Notes: generated from the letters alone by a model not told the origin. A stretch of 64,000 nucleotides of DNA from Desulfofundulus kuznetsovii DSM 6115 (GCF_000214705.1 NC_015573.1:3537387-3601386); one strand, 5' to 3'; positions 53,003 to 62,915 are shown, counted from the first letter of the stretch. A program made the numbers and translations.

Positions 53003-53608
53003 ATGATTGACAAGGCCCAGGAAATACTAGATTTCACGGCTGGCGGAAAGACAAGGGTTCATATAGAGGACCCCATGGCGGCCAAAAAATTTGGCTATGA
53101 TCTTTTTGCCCGCCTGGAACGATACGGCGCGCTGTCCGGCCAGCCCCTGGTTCTGTTGTGCATTGGAACCGACCGGTCCACCGGCGACTGTCTCGGCCCG
53201 CTGGTTGGCACCAGGCTGGCCTCCAGCAACCAGGATCTTTTCGCCGTCTACGGTACCCTGGACCAGCCTGTTCACGCCAGCAACTTGCAGGAAAAGCTGG
53301 ATGAAATCTACCGGGTGCACCAGAATCCCCTGGTGATCGCAGTGGATGCCTCACTGGGCAGTGTGGACAGCGTCGGCTTTGTTACCATCGGAGATGGCGC
53401 CCTGCATCCGGGAGCCGGCGTAAACAAAAGGCTGCCCCCGGTTGGCGAGATTCACATCACGGGTATTGTTAACGTGGGCGGTTTCATGGAGTACCTGGTT
53501 CTGCAGAACACCAGGTTGAATCTGGTTATGCGTATGGCCGAAGTTATCGCCCAGGGGGTACTGCATGCCATAACCCTCTGTTCCAAAAGGGAAACCCGGG
53601 AAATTTAA
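53003..53608 (+). CDS. yyaC: Spore protease YyaC
   Basis: 201 residues from the ATG at 53003 (AGGGGGA site). LVLLCIGTDRSTGDCLGPLV and NPLVIAVDASLGSVDSVGFV with the GAGVNKRLPPVG segment are diagnostic of YyaC, a GPR/HybD-like peptidase made in sporulation. The only plus-strand gene between 37.1 and 64 kb. A TTGACC-18-AATAAT element lies 30 bp upstream; a forespore sigma factor promoter was not recognised. Confidence 0.9.
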   Translation: MIDKAQEILDFTAGGKTRVHIEDPMAAKKFGYDLFARLERYGALSGQPLVLLCIGTDRSTGDCLGPLVGTRLASSNQDLFAVYGTLDQPVHASNLQEKLDEIYRVHQNPLVIAVDASLGSVDSVGFVTIGDGALHPGAGVNKRLPPVGEIHITGIVNVGGFMEYLVLQNTRLNLVMRMAEVIAQGVLHAITLCSKRETREI

Positions 53609-53619
53609 ACCCGGGTTTC
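53591..53619. terminator. Terminator shared by yyaC and UPF0180 gene
   Basis: Stem GAAACCCGGG/CCCGGGTTTC overlapping the yyaC stop, with T-rich sequence on plus. The converging UPF0180 gene ends nine bases away. Confidence 0.6.
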
Positions 53620-53627
53620 TAGTTTCT

Positions 53628-53861
53628 TCATCCCAGTTCTCTGATGCGTGCTAAGATCTGATCCGGTGTTTTCCCGGCCGCATCAATCACCGGTACCTTG
53701 GTGGTAATGTCCTGCATGTTCATGGTGTTGTTGTCCAGCCCCGTAATCACCATGGCCAGGACATTTTCATCTCCGCCGGGGTTTACCACCGTATAACCCT
53801 GCTTTCGCAGGAGCTCCCTCAACCCCGTTAAGTTTTCTTCGACAGCAATTTTTTTTGCCAC
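53628..53861 (-). CDS. UPF0180 (YkuS-like) protein
   Basis: 77 residues. AKKIAVEENLTGLRELLRKQ, then VLAMVITGLDNNTMNMQDIT and TKVPVIDAAGKTPDQILARI match the small UPF0180 family of sporulating Firmicutes. GTG start behind CGGGAGGTGCTT, which is one arm of a perfect 12-bp hairpin, so initiation may be controlled. Confidence 0.85.
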   Translation of the reverse strand: MAKKIAVEENLTGLRELLRKQGYTVVNPGGDENVLAMVITGLDNNTMNMQDITTKVPVIDAAGKTPDQILARIRELG

Positions 53862-53865
53862 CTTA

Positions 53866-53906
53866 AAGCACCTCCCGTTCCCTGTTAGTATGACCGGGAG
53901 GTGCTT
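53866..53906 (-). promoter_or_regulatory. Hairpin sequestering the UPF0180 ribosome site
   Basis: AAGCACCTCCCG (53866-53877 on plus) pairs perfectly with CGGGAGGTGCTT (53895-53906). In the minus-strand mRNA the GGGAGG site four bases before the start codon is fully paired. On the plus strand the same stem is followed by TTTT and could terminate transcription instead. Confidence 0.5.
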
Positions 53907-54091
53907 TTTTAACTCACTTCGCCGTAATGTTCCCGTCTTTCGCCTTCCTTGCCCGGTTTGGATTCCCGGGTACTATTACCGGCACTCCGCAAAATCGCCC
54001 CCTTTGGACAGCGTTGTGACTTTGTTGTTGTCGGGGCTTTTCTCCTGAACATTTGTCTTGCTCGCAGGGCGAAGGCGGAGAGCTGAATATT

Positions 54092-54739
54092 TTACGCCCG
54101 TTGCGCCGTTCTTTCTTTTAGTATTTGAATCACTTCCTGGTCGGTAGTCTGGCTGAAATCCCGGTAGAATTGTCCCACGGCGTAAAAATCGTCCGGGATT
54201 TCCAGCACCACCAGCTGGTCCACCTCTTCCTCCAGCCGGTCCAGGGTATCGCGCGGCGCCACCGGAACGGCCAGAATGAGCTTTTGGGGCTTGAATTTTT
54301 GCCGGGTCCAGCGCAGGGCGGCCAGCACTGTGTAGCCAGTGGCAATGCCGTCGTCAACAATGATAATGCACCGCCCGCTGTAGTCCGGGTATTCCTCCCG
54401 GCCCCGGTACAGGATCATCCGCCTTTTTATTTCCTTTTTCTGTTCTTCCACGAGCCCGGTCAGATCTTTTTCTTCCAACCCCAGAAAAGCGAACAGTGAA
54501 TGATTGAAAAAGGTTGTTCCGTCCTGCGTCACTGCACCGATGGCCACCTCTGGATTGTGCGGCGCCCCAATTTTTCTCGGGATAATCACGTCGATGGGCA
54601 TGCCCAGTGCCCGGGCGATTTCCGCCCCCACCACCACCCCTCCCCTGGGTATGGCCAGCACCACCCCGTCCTGCTTGCAGACGCCTGCCAGTTCCCTGGC
54701 CAGCCTTTTGCCCGCGTCAACACGGTCGGTAAAAATCAC
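54092..54739 (-). CDS. Phosphoribosyltransferase domain protein
   Basis: 215 residues. PRPP-binding loop CIIIVDDGIATGYT near 125-138, preceded by VVLAIPRGGVVVGAEIARAL and IIPRKIGAPHNPEVAIGAV. This is the COG1926 type, predicted phosphoribosyltransferases without a known base substrate. GTG start with a modest site. Alone, flanked by gaps of about 200 bp. Confidence 0.85.
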   Translation of the reverse strand: MIFTDRVDAGKRLARELAGVCKQDGVVLAIPRGGVVVGAEIARALGMPIDVIIPRKIGAPHNPEVAIGAVTQDGTTFFNHSLFAFLGLEEKDLTGLVEEQKKEIKRRMILYRGREEYPDYSGRCIIIVDDGIATGYTVLAALRWTRQKFKPQKLILAVPVAPRDTLDRLEEEVDQLVVLEIPDDFYAVGQFYRDFSQTTDQEVIQILKERTAQRA

Positions 54740-54943
54740 CGGGTTGTCACCACCTTCTTGTATCCCGGACCTGTTTGCTCATAGCTCTGATCGTATATGT
54801 TCAGTGATTCCGCTATGGTATCGATGGTAGCAGTTTTACTCAACAATTATCCCTGATCTGAGTATACTTAAATTCGCTGGTTTTCAAACGTAAAATGTTT
54901 GCTAAATTGAGTTTTTTCATTTTGTAGACTCCGTGGAGGCAGG

Positions 54944-55375
54944 TTAGCGTAAATTTGGCCTGTTTGGCGCCGGATTATCATCCTCTGCTGGCGGCGCTGA
55001 ATGTGTCTTGGGTGTCTCCTTAGAAATATTTTCTGGCTTTTTTGTTTTTCGCTCACTGGATAGACCGTAATCCGCCTTCATCTTCTCATAACGGGCATAG
55101 GTAACCGGAGAGATTTCAGCAATCGGGAGCGCATCTAGCAGGGGTAATATTTTTCTCAAGCTTTCGCCCCTGAGCATCCACTGGTAGTAGTTACGGCCGC
55201 CATGGGTATACGGGCCGTACAGGCGCGAGCCCGGAACGTTCTGAGTCAGCCACTCAAAAAGGCGACGGTGCCGCGCATGCATGCGCAGTGTTATCTGTGG
55301 TTGCCTGCCGTCACCGCCAAAATGGCCCTCTCCCACCAGCAGGCCAAGCAAAAAGCCGAGTTTAAAATCATCCAT
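54944..55375 (-). CDS. Free-standing LAGLIDADG-type protein
   Basis: 143 residues. LGFLLGLLVGEGHFGGDGRQ (6-25) is a single LAGLIDADG dodecapeptide with the catalytic acid E; the following ITLRMHARHRRLFEWLTQNV fits the fold. One motif means it would act as a homodimer. Residues after about 105 are a Lys/Pro-rich tail. GGAGG site. No intron or intein surrounds it; it sits downstream of parB next to a parS-like site. It may be a domesticated DNA-binding protein or a homing remnant. Confidence 0.7.
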   Translation of the reverse strand: MDDFKLGFLLGLLVGEGHFGGDGRQPQITLRMHARHRRLFEWLTQNVPGSRLYGPYTHGGRNYYQWMLRGESLRKILPLLDALPIAEISPVTYARYEKMKADYGLSSERKTKKPENISKETPKTHSAPPAEDDNPAPNRPNLR

Positions 55376-55407
55376 GCCCTAACCTCCGCATTGTTGTTTC
55401 ACCGTCA

Positions 55408-55423
55408 TGTAACACGTGAAACA
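55408..55423. promoter_or_regulatory. parS-like site
   Basis: TGTAACACGTGAAACA matches the parS consensus TGTTTCACGTGAAACA at 14 of 16. A further half site TGTTTCAC lies at 55394-55401. ParB/Spo0J could load here, next to its own gene and about 8.5 kb from oriC. Confidence 0.55.
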
Positions 55424-55496
55424 TTTTTAAAACTATGCCCGGCCCAATGTCGCTTGCAAATCGCGGCTTGTATTTTCACCCTCACTTTGGTGTCAT

Positions 55497-56372
55497 TTAA
55501 TTCATGAGAAGATTAATAATTTCGTCCAGCTGTGCCCGGCTCTCAAAGGCAATTTCAATAACTCCCCGGCCCCCACGCCGGGCACGAATACGCACCCTCG
55601 TACCAAGGGCACCACCAAGCATGTCTTCCATAGATTCCAATTCCTCATCCTTACTACGTATAGAAGAAGAAGTCTGTTTTGATGCAAGCTCATGGTTTTT
55701 ATCATCTCTGCCGGTAAAACGGCGGATCAGTTCCTCGGTTTCACGAACATTTAAGCCACCAGAAACCACCTCCCGGGCGGCGGCAATTTGCGCGGCCGCA
55801 TCGTCCAGGGAAAGGATGGCCCGGGCGTGACCGGCTGTAATCAGACCAGCGCTGAGCATGTCCTGCACTTCGGGAGGCAAACTCAACAAGCGCAAAGTGT
55901 TGGCGATAAATGGCCGGCTCTTTGCCACCAATCTGGCGATATCTTCCTGGGTGAGCCCAAACTCATCAATCAACCGGCGATAAGCCACTGCTTCTTCCAG
56001 GGGGTTCAGGTCTTCCCGCTGCACATTTTCGATCAAAGAAATGGCCGAAGCCTCCAGGTCGCCGTAATCCCGGATGATGGCCGGGATAAATTCCAGGCCC
56101 AGCATACGGCAGGCCCGCCAGCGACGCTCACCAGCAATGATCTCATACTTGCCACCGGAAACAGGCCGGACCACAATGGGCTGTACAACACCATGCTCCC
56201 GTATGGAAAGCGCAAGCTCTTGAATTTTTTCCTGGTCAATGGCCTGGCGTGGCTGGCGGGGGTTCGGCTGCACTTCGTCAACTCGGATCTCCTGGATCGT
56301 GCCCTCACCTTCGGATTGCACCACAGGGATTAAGGCACCCAGCCCCCTACCAAGACCGCGTTTTTTACTCAA
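55497..56372 (-). CDS. parB: Chromosome-partitioning protein ParB/Spo0J
   Basis: 291 residues. KKRGLGRGLGALIP start, IREHGVVQPIVVRPVSGGKY and AGERRWRACRMLG (CTP-binding box), ENVQREDLNPLEEA, the helix-turn-helix GLTQEDIARLVAKSRPFIAN, and a C-terminal dimer domain. CTP-dependent clamp that slides from parS. Overlaps parA by eight bases. Confidence 0.97.
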   Translation of the reverse strand: MSKKRGLGRGLGALIPVVQSEGEGTIQEIRVDEVQPNPRQPRQAIDQEKIQELALSIREHGVVQPIVVRPVSGGKYEIIAGERRWRACRMLGLEFIPAIIRDYGDLEASAISLIENVQREDLNPLEEAVAYRRLIDEFGLTQEDIARLVAKSRPFIANTLRLLSLPPEVQDMLSAGLITAGHARAILSLDDAAAQIAAAREVVSGGLNVRETEELIRRFTGRDDKNHELASKQTSSSIRSKDEELESMEDMLGGALGTRVRIRARRGGRGVIEIAFESRAQLDEIINLLMN

Positions 56373-57126
56373 TGCCCATCACTTCCTTAGCCAGCTCATG
56401 ATAAACCTCCGACCCCCGGGAACGGCGATCGTAAATCATGATCGGCTGTCCGTGACTGGGGGCCTCACTCAAGCGAACATTGCGGGGAATTATGGTTCTA
56501 TAAACCTGGCCGGGGAAAAATTTTTTTACCTCTTCCACCACCTGAATGCTCAGGTTGGTTCGCCCGTCAAACATGGTCAACAATATGCCCTCCAGCTCCA
56601 GCTGGGGGTTTAAATGCCTCTGAACCAGGTGAATGGTATTCATTAACTGACCAACCCCCTCGAGAGCATAGTATTCGCATTGAATGGGAATTAAAACCGA
56701 ATCGGCTGCTGCCAGGGCGTTAAGGGTAAGTAAACCAAGGGAGGGAGGACAATCAACAAAAATATAATCAAATTTTTCCCGGACGGGTTGCAGTGCTTTG
56801 CGCAGGACACGCTCCCGGTCGGCCATGGACACCAGTTCAATTTCAGCTCCGGCCAGCTCGATATTGGCCGGGACCAATTTTAAGCCGGGCACGGAAGAGT
56901 CCACAAAAACAGCGACCAGCTCACGCCCGCCAATGATTACATCGTAAATGGAAAACTCCAGCTGGTCTTTATCAATGCCCAAGCCGCTGGTGGCATTACC
57001 CTGGGGATCAATATCCACTAAAAGGACCTGTTTTCCCATGAGGGAAAGCCATGCCGCCAGATTTACTGCCGTAGTTGTTTTGCCCACACCTCCTTTTTGA
57101 TTGGCAATGGCAATGGTCTTTCCCAA
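56365..57126 (-). CDS. parA: Chromosome-partitioning ATPase ParA/Soj
   Basis: 253 residues, the same length as Bacillus Soj. Deviant Walker A KGGVGKTTTAVNLAA, then LLVDIDPQGNATSGLG and FDYIFVDCPPSLGLLTLNAL. Start chosen at TTG 57126 with AAGGAG upstream, giving the canonical GKTIAIANQKGG opening; an ATG nine codons earlier would put that ribosome site inside the gene. Confidence 0.96.
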   Translation of the reverse strand: MGKTIAIANQKGGVGKTTTAVNLAAWLSLMGKQVLLVDIDPQGNATSGLGIDKDQLEFSIYDVIIGGRELVAVFVDSSVPGLKLVPANIELAGAEIELVSMADRERVLRKALQPVREKFDYIFVDCPPSLGLLTLNALAAADSVLIPIQCEYYALEGVGQLMNTIHLVQRHLNPQLELEGILLTMFDGRTNLSIQVVEEVKKFFPGQVYRTIIPRNVRLSEAPSHGQPIMIYDRRSRGSEVYHELAKEVMGIE

Positions 57127-57196
57127 TGGTAACCACTCCTTCAACTGGTTCATGTGGGCAAATATTCAACAGAACCAGCGGTTGTTCCTGCAAAGA

Positions 57197-57227
57197 AAAT
57201 GGCCGCCATCTAAAACAGCGGCCATTT
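57197..57227 (-). terminator. Terminator of the DUF1540 gene
   Basis: Minus-strand AAATGGCCGC/GCGGCCATTT, then TCTTT. Lies a few bases beyond the DUF1540 stop and 70 bp upstream of parA. Confidence 0.65.
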
Positions 57228-57233
57228 CCCGTG

Positions 57234-57386
57234 TTAACTCCGTGGTTTAAAAGTTTCACATTTGGTTTGAGGAGAATGACTGGCCTTGCTTACGCCATTG
57301 CGGTCTACCTGAATCATCGGAGCGTCGCAAACCATATCGCTGTTGTACTGGCACTCCGAAACTGAACATTTAATTTGTTGTGCCAT
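57234..57386 (-). CDS. DUF1540 small cysteine-rich protein
   Basis: 50 residues: MAQQIKCSVSECQYNSDMVC, then DAPMIQVDRNG and TKCETFKP. The CSVxxCxYNxxxxC...TxCxTF pattern is diagnostic of DUF1540, presumed metal-binding and common in spore formers. Excellent site GGAGGTGAGGA before the ATG. Between rsmG and parA; function unknown. Confidence 0.85.
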   Translation of the reverse strand: MAQQIKCSVSECQYNSDMVCDAPMIQVDRNGVSKASHSPQTKCETFKPRS

Positions 57387-57482
57387 AGGGATCCTCACCT
57401 CCAGCAGTAGGTTACCCCGCCGCTTAATAATTTATGTATGGTAAAACAACTTTTTTGAAAAATAAGCTACCCCAGGAAAAAC

Positions 57483-58202
57483 CTACAACGGGCGGCGCTG
57501 CGGGACGCCCGGTCGCCGCGGGTATTTTTCCGGGGTAGGTCCTGTTTTCTCAATTAAGACCAGTTTCCTCTCGTCGCCGGTTACCGGCAAAAAAACTGTC
57601 ATGATCTCTTTTACATTACCACCCAGAACATTCAAGGCATTCCCGCTGGCGGGCAACTCCTCCTGCACCGCCGGACCCTTGAGAGCAATAAAATAACCTC
57701 CAGTTTTTAAAAAGGGAAGGGCATATTCCAGCAGCACGGGCAGCGGGGCTACCGCCCGGGCCAGGGCCAAATCAAAGGAAGCCCGGTAACGGGCTTGGTG
57801 GGCCAGTTCCTCGGCGCGGCCGCAGACTACCTCCACGTCCGCCATATCCAAAGCACCGGCCACCTGACGCAAAAACGAAACCTTTTTGCCGGTTGATTCG
57901 ATCAGGGTACAAAGTAGATCTTCACGCACAATTTTCACCGGCAGACCGGGAAAACCCGCACCGGTGCCAATATCAACGAATCTGGCCCCACCGGCTGGGT
58001 TATGGACCAGCAGGCAGGTTAAAGAATCGATAAAATGCTTTATCGCCACGTCCCGGGGTTCCACCAGGGAGGTTAAATTAAACTTTTCATTCCACTCGAT
58101 CAACAAACGGTAATAACGAAAAAAACGTTCGCACATGTCTTCCCTCAGGGAAATGCCCAAAGCGCCGGCGGCGTCACGAAGCAATTGCTTGAATTCATGC
58201 AA
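57483..58202 (-). CDS. rsmG: 16S rRNA m7G527 methyltransferase
   Basis: 239 residues. WNEKFNLTSLVEPRDVAIKH and FIDSLTCLL, SAM site RFVDIGTGAGFPGLPVKIV, then LIESTGKKVSFLRQV are family hallmarks. Methylates G527 in the 530 loop. TTG start behind GGGGGT. Transcribed after mnmG (56-bp gap). Confidence 0.95.
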   Translation of the reverse strand: MHEFKQLLRDAAGALGISLREDMCERFFRYYRLLIEWNEKFNLTSLVEPRDVAIKHFIDSLTCLLVHNPAGGARFVDIGTGAGFPGLPVKIVREDLLCTLIESTGKKVSFLRQVAGALDMADVEVVCGRAEELAHQARYRASFDLALARAVAPLPVLLEYALPFLKTGGYFIALKGPAVQEELPASGNALNVLGGNVKEIMTVFLPVTGDERKLVLIEKTGPTPEKYPRRPGVPQRRPL

Positions 58203-58258
58203 ACGGTACTACCCCCTCCAGCTGCCGCGAAAGGCACGGCACTGTCCCCGGGAGAAGG

Positions 58259-60166
58259 CTACTTCTGCCCCTCATGGCTACCTTCTACCTTTTGCGCCCG
58301 GTGGCGGCTCTCCAGGTAAACCAGGAGCACGGCAATATCGGCGGGATTGACCCCCGATATACGGCTTGCCTGGCCGATGGAACGGGGGCGAATTTGTTCC
58401 AGCTTTTGCCTTGCCTCGGTGGCCAGCCCCTTGATGACGCTATAGTCTATATCATCGGGAATACGCCGGTTCTCCAGCTTTTCAAAACGGTCCACCTGGG
58501 CCTGCTGCTTTTTAATGTAGCCTTCATATTTAATTTGGATCTCCACTTCTTCTTCCACATCCTCAGGGAGCCCGGGGACTTCCGGATCGATTTCCTTAAC
58601 GTGCTGGTAGGTAATCTCGGGCCGGCGCAACAACGCGGCCAGAGAAACAGGCTGTTGCAGCGGTGAGCTACCAGCATTTTCCAGCACGGCCTGTACCTTT
58701 TCATCCACCGTGACCATGGTGCGGCGCAAACGGTCAACCTCTTCATTAATCATACGCCGTCTCTTTTCAAAGACCCGGTACCGTTCGGGAGTGACCAGTC
58801 CCACCTCGTAACCCTTTTCCGTAAGCCGCAGGTCCGCGTTGTCCTGACGCAGAAGCAAACGATATTCGGCACGGGAGGTAAGCATGCGGTAGGGCTCGTT
58901 GGTGCCCTTGGTGACCAGATCGTCGATCAACACGCCAATATAGGCCTCGGAACGAGACAGGATCAGCGGATCCTTATCCTGGATGAAACGGGCGGCGTTA
59001 ATGCCGGCTATAATGCCCTGGGCGGCCGCCTCTTCGTAACCGGAAGTGCCGTTAATCTGCCCGGCACTGAACAAACCGCTAATGGTCTTGCACTCCAGGG
59101 AAAGTTTCAACTGGGTGGGAATGAGATAATCGTACTCGATGGCATAGCCCGGGCGCATTATCTCAACTTTTTCCAGGCCGGGCAGGGAACGGAGCATGGC
59201 CAGCTGGACATCCTCAGGAAGGCTGGTGCTCATCCCCTGCACGTACATCTCCACCGTATCCAGGCCCTCGGGCTCAATGAACACCTGGTGGCTCTCGCGG
59301 TGGGCAAAGCGCACCACCTTGTCTTCAATGGACGGGCAATAGCGGGGCCCCGTCCCTTTGATGAAACCGCTGAACAGGGGAGAACGGTGCAGGTTTTCCC
59401 GGATAATACGGTGGGTTTCCGCAGTGGTATAGGTAAGCCAGCAGGGCACCTGTTCCCGGTGGGTTACGGGGGAAACAAAGGAAAAATTCAGCAGGCGGTC
59501 ATCCCCCGGCTGGATGGTCAGCTTACTAAAATCTATGGTCCGCCGGTCCACCCGGGCGGGGGTGCCGGTCTTAAACCGGCCCAGTTCCAGACCCAGCTCC
59601 CGCAAAGAATCGGACAACCCCACGGCGGCAAACTGGCCGTTGGGGCCGCCGGTATAGGCCAGGTCGCCGATAATGATACGGCCGTTCAAATAGGTCCCGG
59701 TGGTAAGGATTACCACCGGGGCCAGAAACTTGGCGCCGGTTGTTCCCACAACCCCTTCCACGCGATTGCCCCTGACCAGCAGACGCTCCACCAGGACCTG
59801 CTTCACGTCCAGGCGCTCCTGGCTTTCCAAAACTTTCTTCATGCTCAACTGGTAACGCTTCTTGTCGGCCTGGGCCCGCAGGGCCCGCACAGCCGGTCCC
59901 TTTGCGGTATTCAACAGGCGCATCTGGATGGCCGTGCGGTCGGTGTTGAGACCAATTTCGCCCCCCAGGGCATCTACCTCCCGTACCAGCTGGGCCTTGG
60001 CCGGGCCACCAACGGCCGGGTTGCAGGGCATCAAGGCCACATTATCTAAATTTAACGTGAGCACCAGAGTGCGGCAGCCCATGCGGGCCGCGGCCAGGGC
60101 CGCCTCGCAACCGGCATGGCCTGCCCCCACGACGATCACATCATATTTTCCCGCCACATATTCCAC
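58259..60166 (-). CDS. mnmG: tRNA uridine-5-carboxymethylaminomethyl modification protein MnmG
   Basis: 635 residues. FAD site [52 protein letters not shown] and the C-terminal helical domain that contacts tRNA ([20 protein letters not shown]). With MnmE it modifies U34 of wobble tRNAs. GTG start with a GAGG site; 12 bp downstream of mnmE. Confidence 0.97.
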   Translation of the reverse strand: MEYVAGKYDVIVVGAGHAGCEAALAAARMGCRTLVLTLNLDNVALMPCNPAVGGPAKAQLVREVDALGGEIGLNTDRTAIQMRLLNTAKGPAVRALRAQADKKRYQLSMKKVLESQERLDVKQVLVERLLVRGNRVEGVVGTTGAKFLAPVVILTTGTYLNGRIIIGDLAYTGGPNGQFAAVGLSDSLRELGLELGRFKTGTPARVDRRTIDFSKLTIQPGDDRLLNFSFVSPVTHREQVPCWLTYTTAETHRIIRENLHRSPLFSGFIKGTGPRYCPSIEDKVVRFAHRESHQVFIEPEGLDTVEMYVQGMSTSLPEDVQLAMLRSLPGLEKVEIMRPGYAIEYDYLIPTQLKLSLECKTISGLFSAGQINGTSGYEEAAAQGIIAGINAARFIQDKDPLILSRSEAYIGVLIDDLVTKGTNEPYRMLTSRAEYRLLLRQDNADLRLTEKGYEVGLVTPERYRVFEKRRRMINEEVDRLRRTMVTVDEKVQAVLENAGSSPLQQPVSLAALLRRPEITYQHVKEIDPEVPGLPEDVEEEVEIQIKYEGYIKKQQAQVDRFEKLENRRIPDDIDYSVIKGLATEARQKLEQIRPRSIGQASRISGVNPADIAVLLVYLESRHRAQKVEGSHEGQK

Positions 60167-60178
60167 GAGAGCAAGACC

Positions 60179-61564
60179 TCACTTTCCGATGCAGAAATCC
60201 CGGAAAATACGGTCAATAATATCCTCGGCAACCGTAGTGCCGGTAATTTCACCCAGAGCCTCCCAGGCCGCTCTTAAATCAATGGCCACCAGATCCAGGT
60301 TTTCACCGGCGGACAATGCGCGGAGCACTTCCTGCAGGTGTTCGTAGCAACGGGCCAGGGCCTGCTTGTGGCGCACATGGCTGACCAGGGGCAGTTGTGA
60401 GGCCACCGCCTGACCGCCGAGAATCATCCGTTCTATGGCCTCCTCCACCTGGGCCAGGCCCTGCCCGGTCTTTACCGAGATAACCTGCACAGGTTTGTCC
60501 GGGAAAAGCGGGGTCACCTGCCGCGCCAGGGCCTCGCCGTCGCCAATATCACTCTTATTCACCAGAATGATCCCCGTTTGCTCCCGCACCAGCTCAAGGA
60601 TGGAGCGGTCCTCGGGCGTCAATCCCGTGCTGGCATCCAGAACCACCAGCACCAGATCAGCCATTTTTACCAGGTCCCGCGAACGCTCCACGCCGATCCT
60701 TTCCACAATGTCATCGGTCTTCCGCAAGCCCGCCGTATCGGCCAGACGAATGGGTATGCCCCGGATATTCACCACTTCCTCGATAATATCCCTGGTGGTC
60801 CCGGGAATCTCGGTAACAATGGCCCGCTTTTCCCGCAGTAGGGAGTTAAGCAGGGAGGATTTACCCACATTGGGACGGCCCACAATGACCGTGCGCAATC
60901 CCTCCCGGTAAACCTTGCCGTACCGGGCCTGCCGGAGGAGTTCCTCCAGATCGCCCATGATAGCGCGTACCGACTCTACCATATCCTCACGGGTGGCCTC
61001 TTCAATCCCCTCTTCGGGAAAGTCGATGCTAGCCTCCACCTGAGCCACCAGGCCCAGCAACCGGTCCTGAAAGGCACGCACCCGGGAGGAGAGCTCTCCG
61101 GCCAGCAAAGACATGGCCACCGCAAGGCCAGCCTCCGTTTTTGCCCGGATAATATCCAGGATTGACTCGGCCTGGGCCAGGTCCAGGCGGCCGTTTAAAA
61201 AGGCCCGCCGGGTAAATTCGCCAGGCTCGGCCAGCCTGGCGCCGTGCTGCAGTACCAGCTCCAGGATTCGCCGCAGGGGGACGATGCCCCCGTGGCAGTT
61301 AAATTCCACCACATCTTCCCGGGTAAAAGTGCGGGGGGCATACATCACCCCCAGCAAAACTTCATCCACTGGCTGGCCGGTGGCCGGATCCACCACCAAA
61401 CCGTAAAACAGGCGGTGGCTGCCCTGCTTCCGCCAGTCCACACCCGTGCGGCTGACAAACAATTTTTCCGCTATGGCCACGGCCTCGGGGCCGGAAACAC
61501 GCACGATACCGATGGCCCCCTCGCCAAGAGGAGTGGCAATGGCTGCAATGGTATCATCCAACAC
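60179..61564 (-). CDS. mnmE: tRNA modification GTPase MnmE
   Basis: 461 residues. N-terminal tetrahydrofolate-binding domain ([20 protein letters not shown]), helical domain, G domain with [31 protein letters not shown] and NKSD, and C-terminal FCIGK with the conserved cysteine. Works with MnmG on wobble uridines. Start is a GTG or TTG with a weak site. Confidence 0.97.
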   Translation of the reverse strand: MLDDTIAAIATPLGEGAIGIVRVSGPEAVAIAEKLFVSRTGVDWRKQGSHRLFYGLVVDPATGQPVDEVLLGVMYAPRTFTREDVVEFNCHGGIVPLRRILELVLQHGARLAEPGEFTRRAFLNGRLDLAQAESILDIIRAKTEAGLAVAMSLLAGELSSRVRAFQDRLLGLVAQVEASIDFPEEGIEEATREDMVESVRAIMGDLEELLRQARYGKVYREGLRTVIVGRPNVGKSSLLNSLLREKRAIVTEIPGTTRDIIEEVVNIRGIPIRLADTAGLRKTDDIVERIGVERSRDLVKMADLVLVVLDASTGLTPEDRSILELVREQTGIILVNKSDIGDGEALARQVTPLFPDKPVQVISVKTGQGLAQVEEAIERMILGGQAVASQLPLVSHVRHKQALARCYEHLQEVLRALSAGENLDLVAIDLRAAWEALGEITGTTVAEDIIDRIFRDFCIGK

Positions 61565-61633
61565 CAGTCAACACCACCATTTGAAAAAACCCAGCCCGGC
61601 TTAAACCGGCTGGGTCTGCGGTGAAGAACGCGA

Positions 61634-62254
61634 CTATTTTTTCGGGGAGATGATGATTTTGCGGTAAGGCTCTTCGCCCTCGCTATAGGTATAGATATCG
61701 TCCCTTCCCTGAAGCGCGGTATGGATGATTCTGCGCTCGTGGGAAGTCATCGGTTCCAGGACCACATTCCGGCCGCGCTGTTTGGCTTTTTCGGCCAGCT
61801 TTACAGCCAGACGCTGCAGAGTTTCCTCCCGCCGGCGGCGGTAACCCTCCACATCAAGAAAAACCTTGCAACGCTGGTTCTGGTTCTTGTTGACGTAGAG
61901 AGTTAGCAGGTACTGAAGGGCATCAAGGGTTTCTCCCCTCCTGCCGATCAGTATGCCCACATCTTTTCCCTCTATATCAATAAACACGTTATTTTCCTTT
62001 TCTTCGATAGCCATGTCTACGGGGAGGTTCATGGCCTCTAAAAGCTGATTGAGCAATTCCTTTGCCCGGCGCGATGGCGTATCTTTAACCCTCACCCTGA
62101 CCCGGGCCGGTCGTGAACCCAGCAGGCCCAAAAAACCCCTGGAAGGTTCCTCTAAAACCTCAATTTCCGCTTCCTCCCGGGAAATACCCAACTGGGCCAG
62201 CGCCAGGGAAACCGCCTCGTCCACTGTTTTAGCGGTTTTCTCTACTCCCTCCAC
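61634..62254 (-). CDS. jag: RNA-binding protein Jag/KhpB (SpoIIIJ-associated)
   Basis: 206 residues. Jag-N domain (AKTVDEAVSLALAQLGISRE), KH domain near 80-140 (IEGKDVGILIGRRGETLDAL) and R3H domain (LEPMTSHERRIIHTAL). Binds RNA and affects cell-wall growth and sporulation. Start overlaps the yidC end by 26 bp. Confidence 0.95.
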   Translation of the reverse strand: MEGVEKTAKTVDEAVSLALAQLGISREEAEIEVLEEPSRGFLGLLGSRPARVRVRVKDTPSRRAKELLNQLLEAMNLPVDMAIEEKENNVFIDIEGKDVGILIGRRGETLDALQYLLTLYVNKNQNQRCKVFLDVEGYRRRREETLQRLAVKLAEKAKQRGRNVVLEPMTSHERRIIHTALQGRDDIYTYSEGEEPYRKIIISPKK

Positions 62255-62915
62255 CGGTGTTTAGCGCCTCCTTCAAACCTTGGGTATGCCTGTTCACAAA
62301 ATACTGCTGGAGAATCCCAACGGCATTGAAAACAACCCAGTATAAAGCCAGGCCTGCAGGCACGGTAGCACTAATCCAGGCAATAAAGATGGGCATGATG
62401 ATCAGCATGGTGCGCTGGGTGGGATCGGTCATGTTGGTGGTCATGCGCGATTGAACATAGGTAGTTAACCCGGCTAAAAGGGGGAGGATAAAATAGGGAT
62501 CTCCCACCTGGCTCAAGTTTTTCACCCACAGAAACCGGGCATGGGCAGGATCCGCATAATTAAAATGCAAAAGCGCACGATAGAGGGCAATTAAAATGGG
62601 CATCTGAATCAAAAGGGGCAGGCATCCGGCCATGGGGTTCACATTATGTTCCCGGTATAGTTCCATAATCTTTTGCTGCATCTTCTGGGGATCTTTGTTC
62701 CGATAACGATCCTGAATCTCTTTAACCTTGGGCGCCAGCTGTTGCATGATCACCATAGAGCGCATCTGCTTGACGGACAGGGGGTAAAGGATAATCTTAA
62801 TGAGAATAGTTAGCAGGATAATCGCCAGGCCGTAATTGGCCACATGAGCCAGCTCTGTAAGGTGGTACAACCAGTTTAACAGAGCGGTCATGCCATCAAC
62901 TAGAGCTTGAAACAA
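62229..62915 (-). CDS. yidC: Membrane protein insertase YidC/SpoIIIJ
   Basis: 228 residues from TTG 62915 behind AAGGAGG. Five helices of the short Gram-positive form: NYGLAIILLTILIKIILYPL, MQQLAPKVKEIQDRYR, CLPLLIQMPILIALYRAL and IFIAWISATVPAGLALYWVV. No lipobox is evident at the start (ALVDGMTALLNWLYHL), unlike most Bacillus homologues. Inserts membrane proteins; the SpoIIIJ type is needed in sporulation. Confidence 0.95.
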   Translation of the reverse strand: MFQALVDGMTALLNWLYHLTELAHVANYGLAIILLTILIKIILYPLSVKQMRSMVIMQQLAPKVKEIQDRYRNKDPQKMQQKIMELYREHNVNPMAGCLPLLIQMPILIALYRALLHFNYADPAHARFLWVKNLSQVGDPYFILPLLAGLTTYVQSRMTTNMTDPTQRTMLIIMPIFIAWISATVPAGLALYWVVFNAVGILQQYFVNRHTQGLKEALNTGGGSRENR

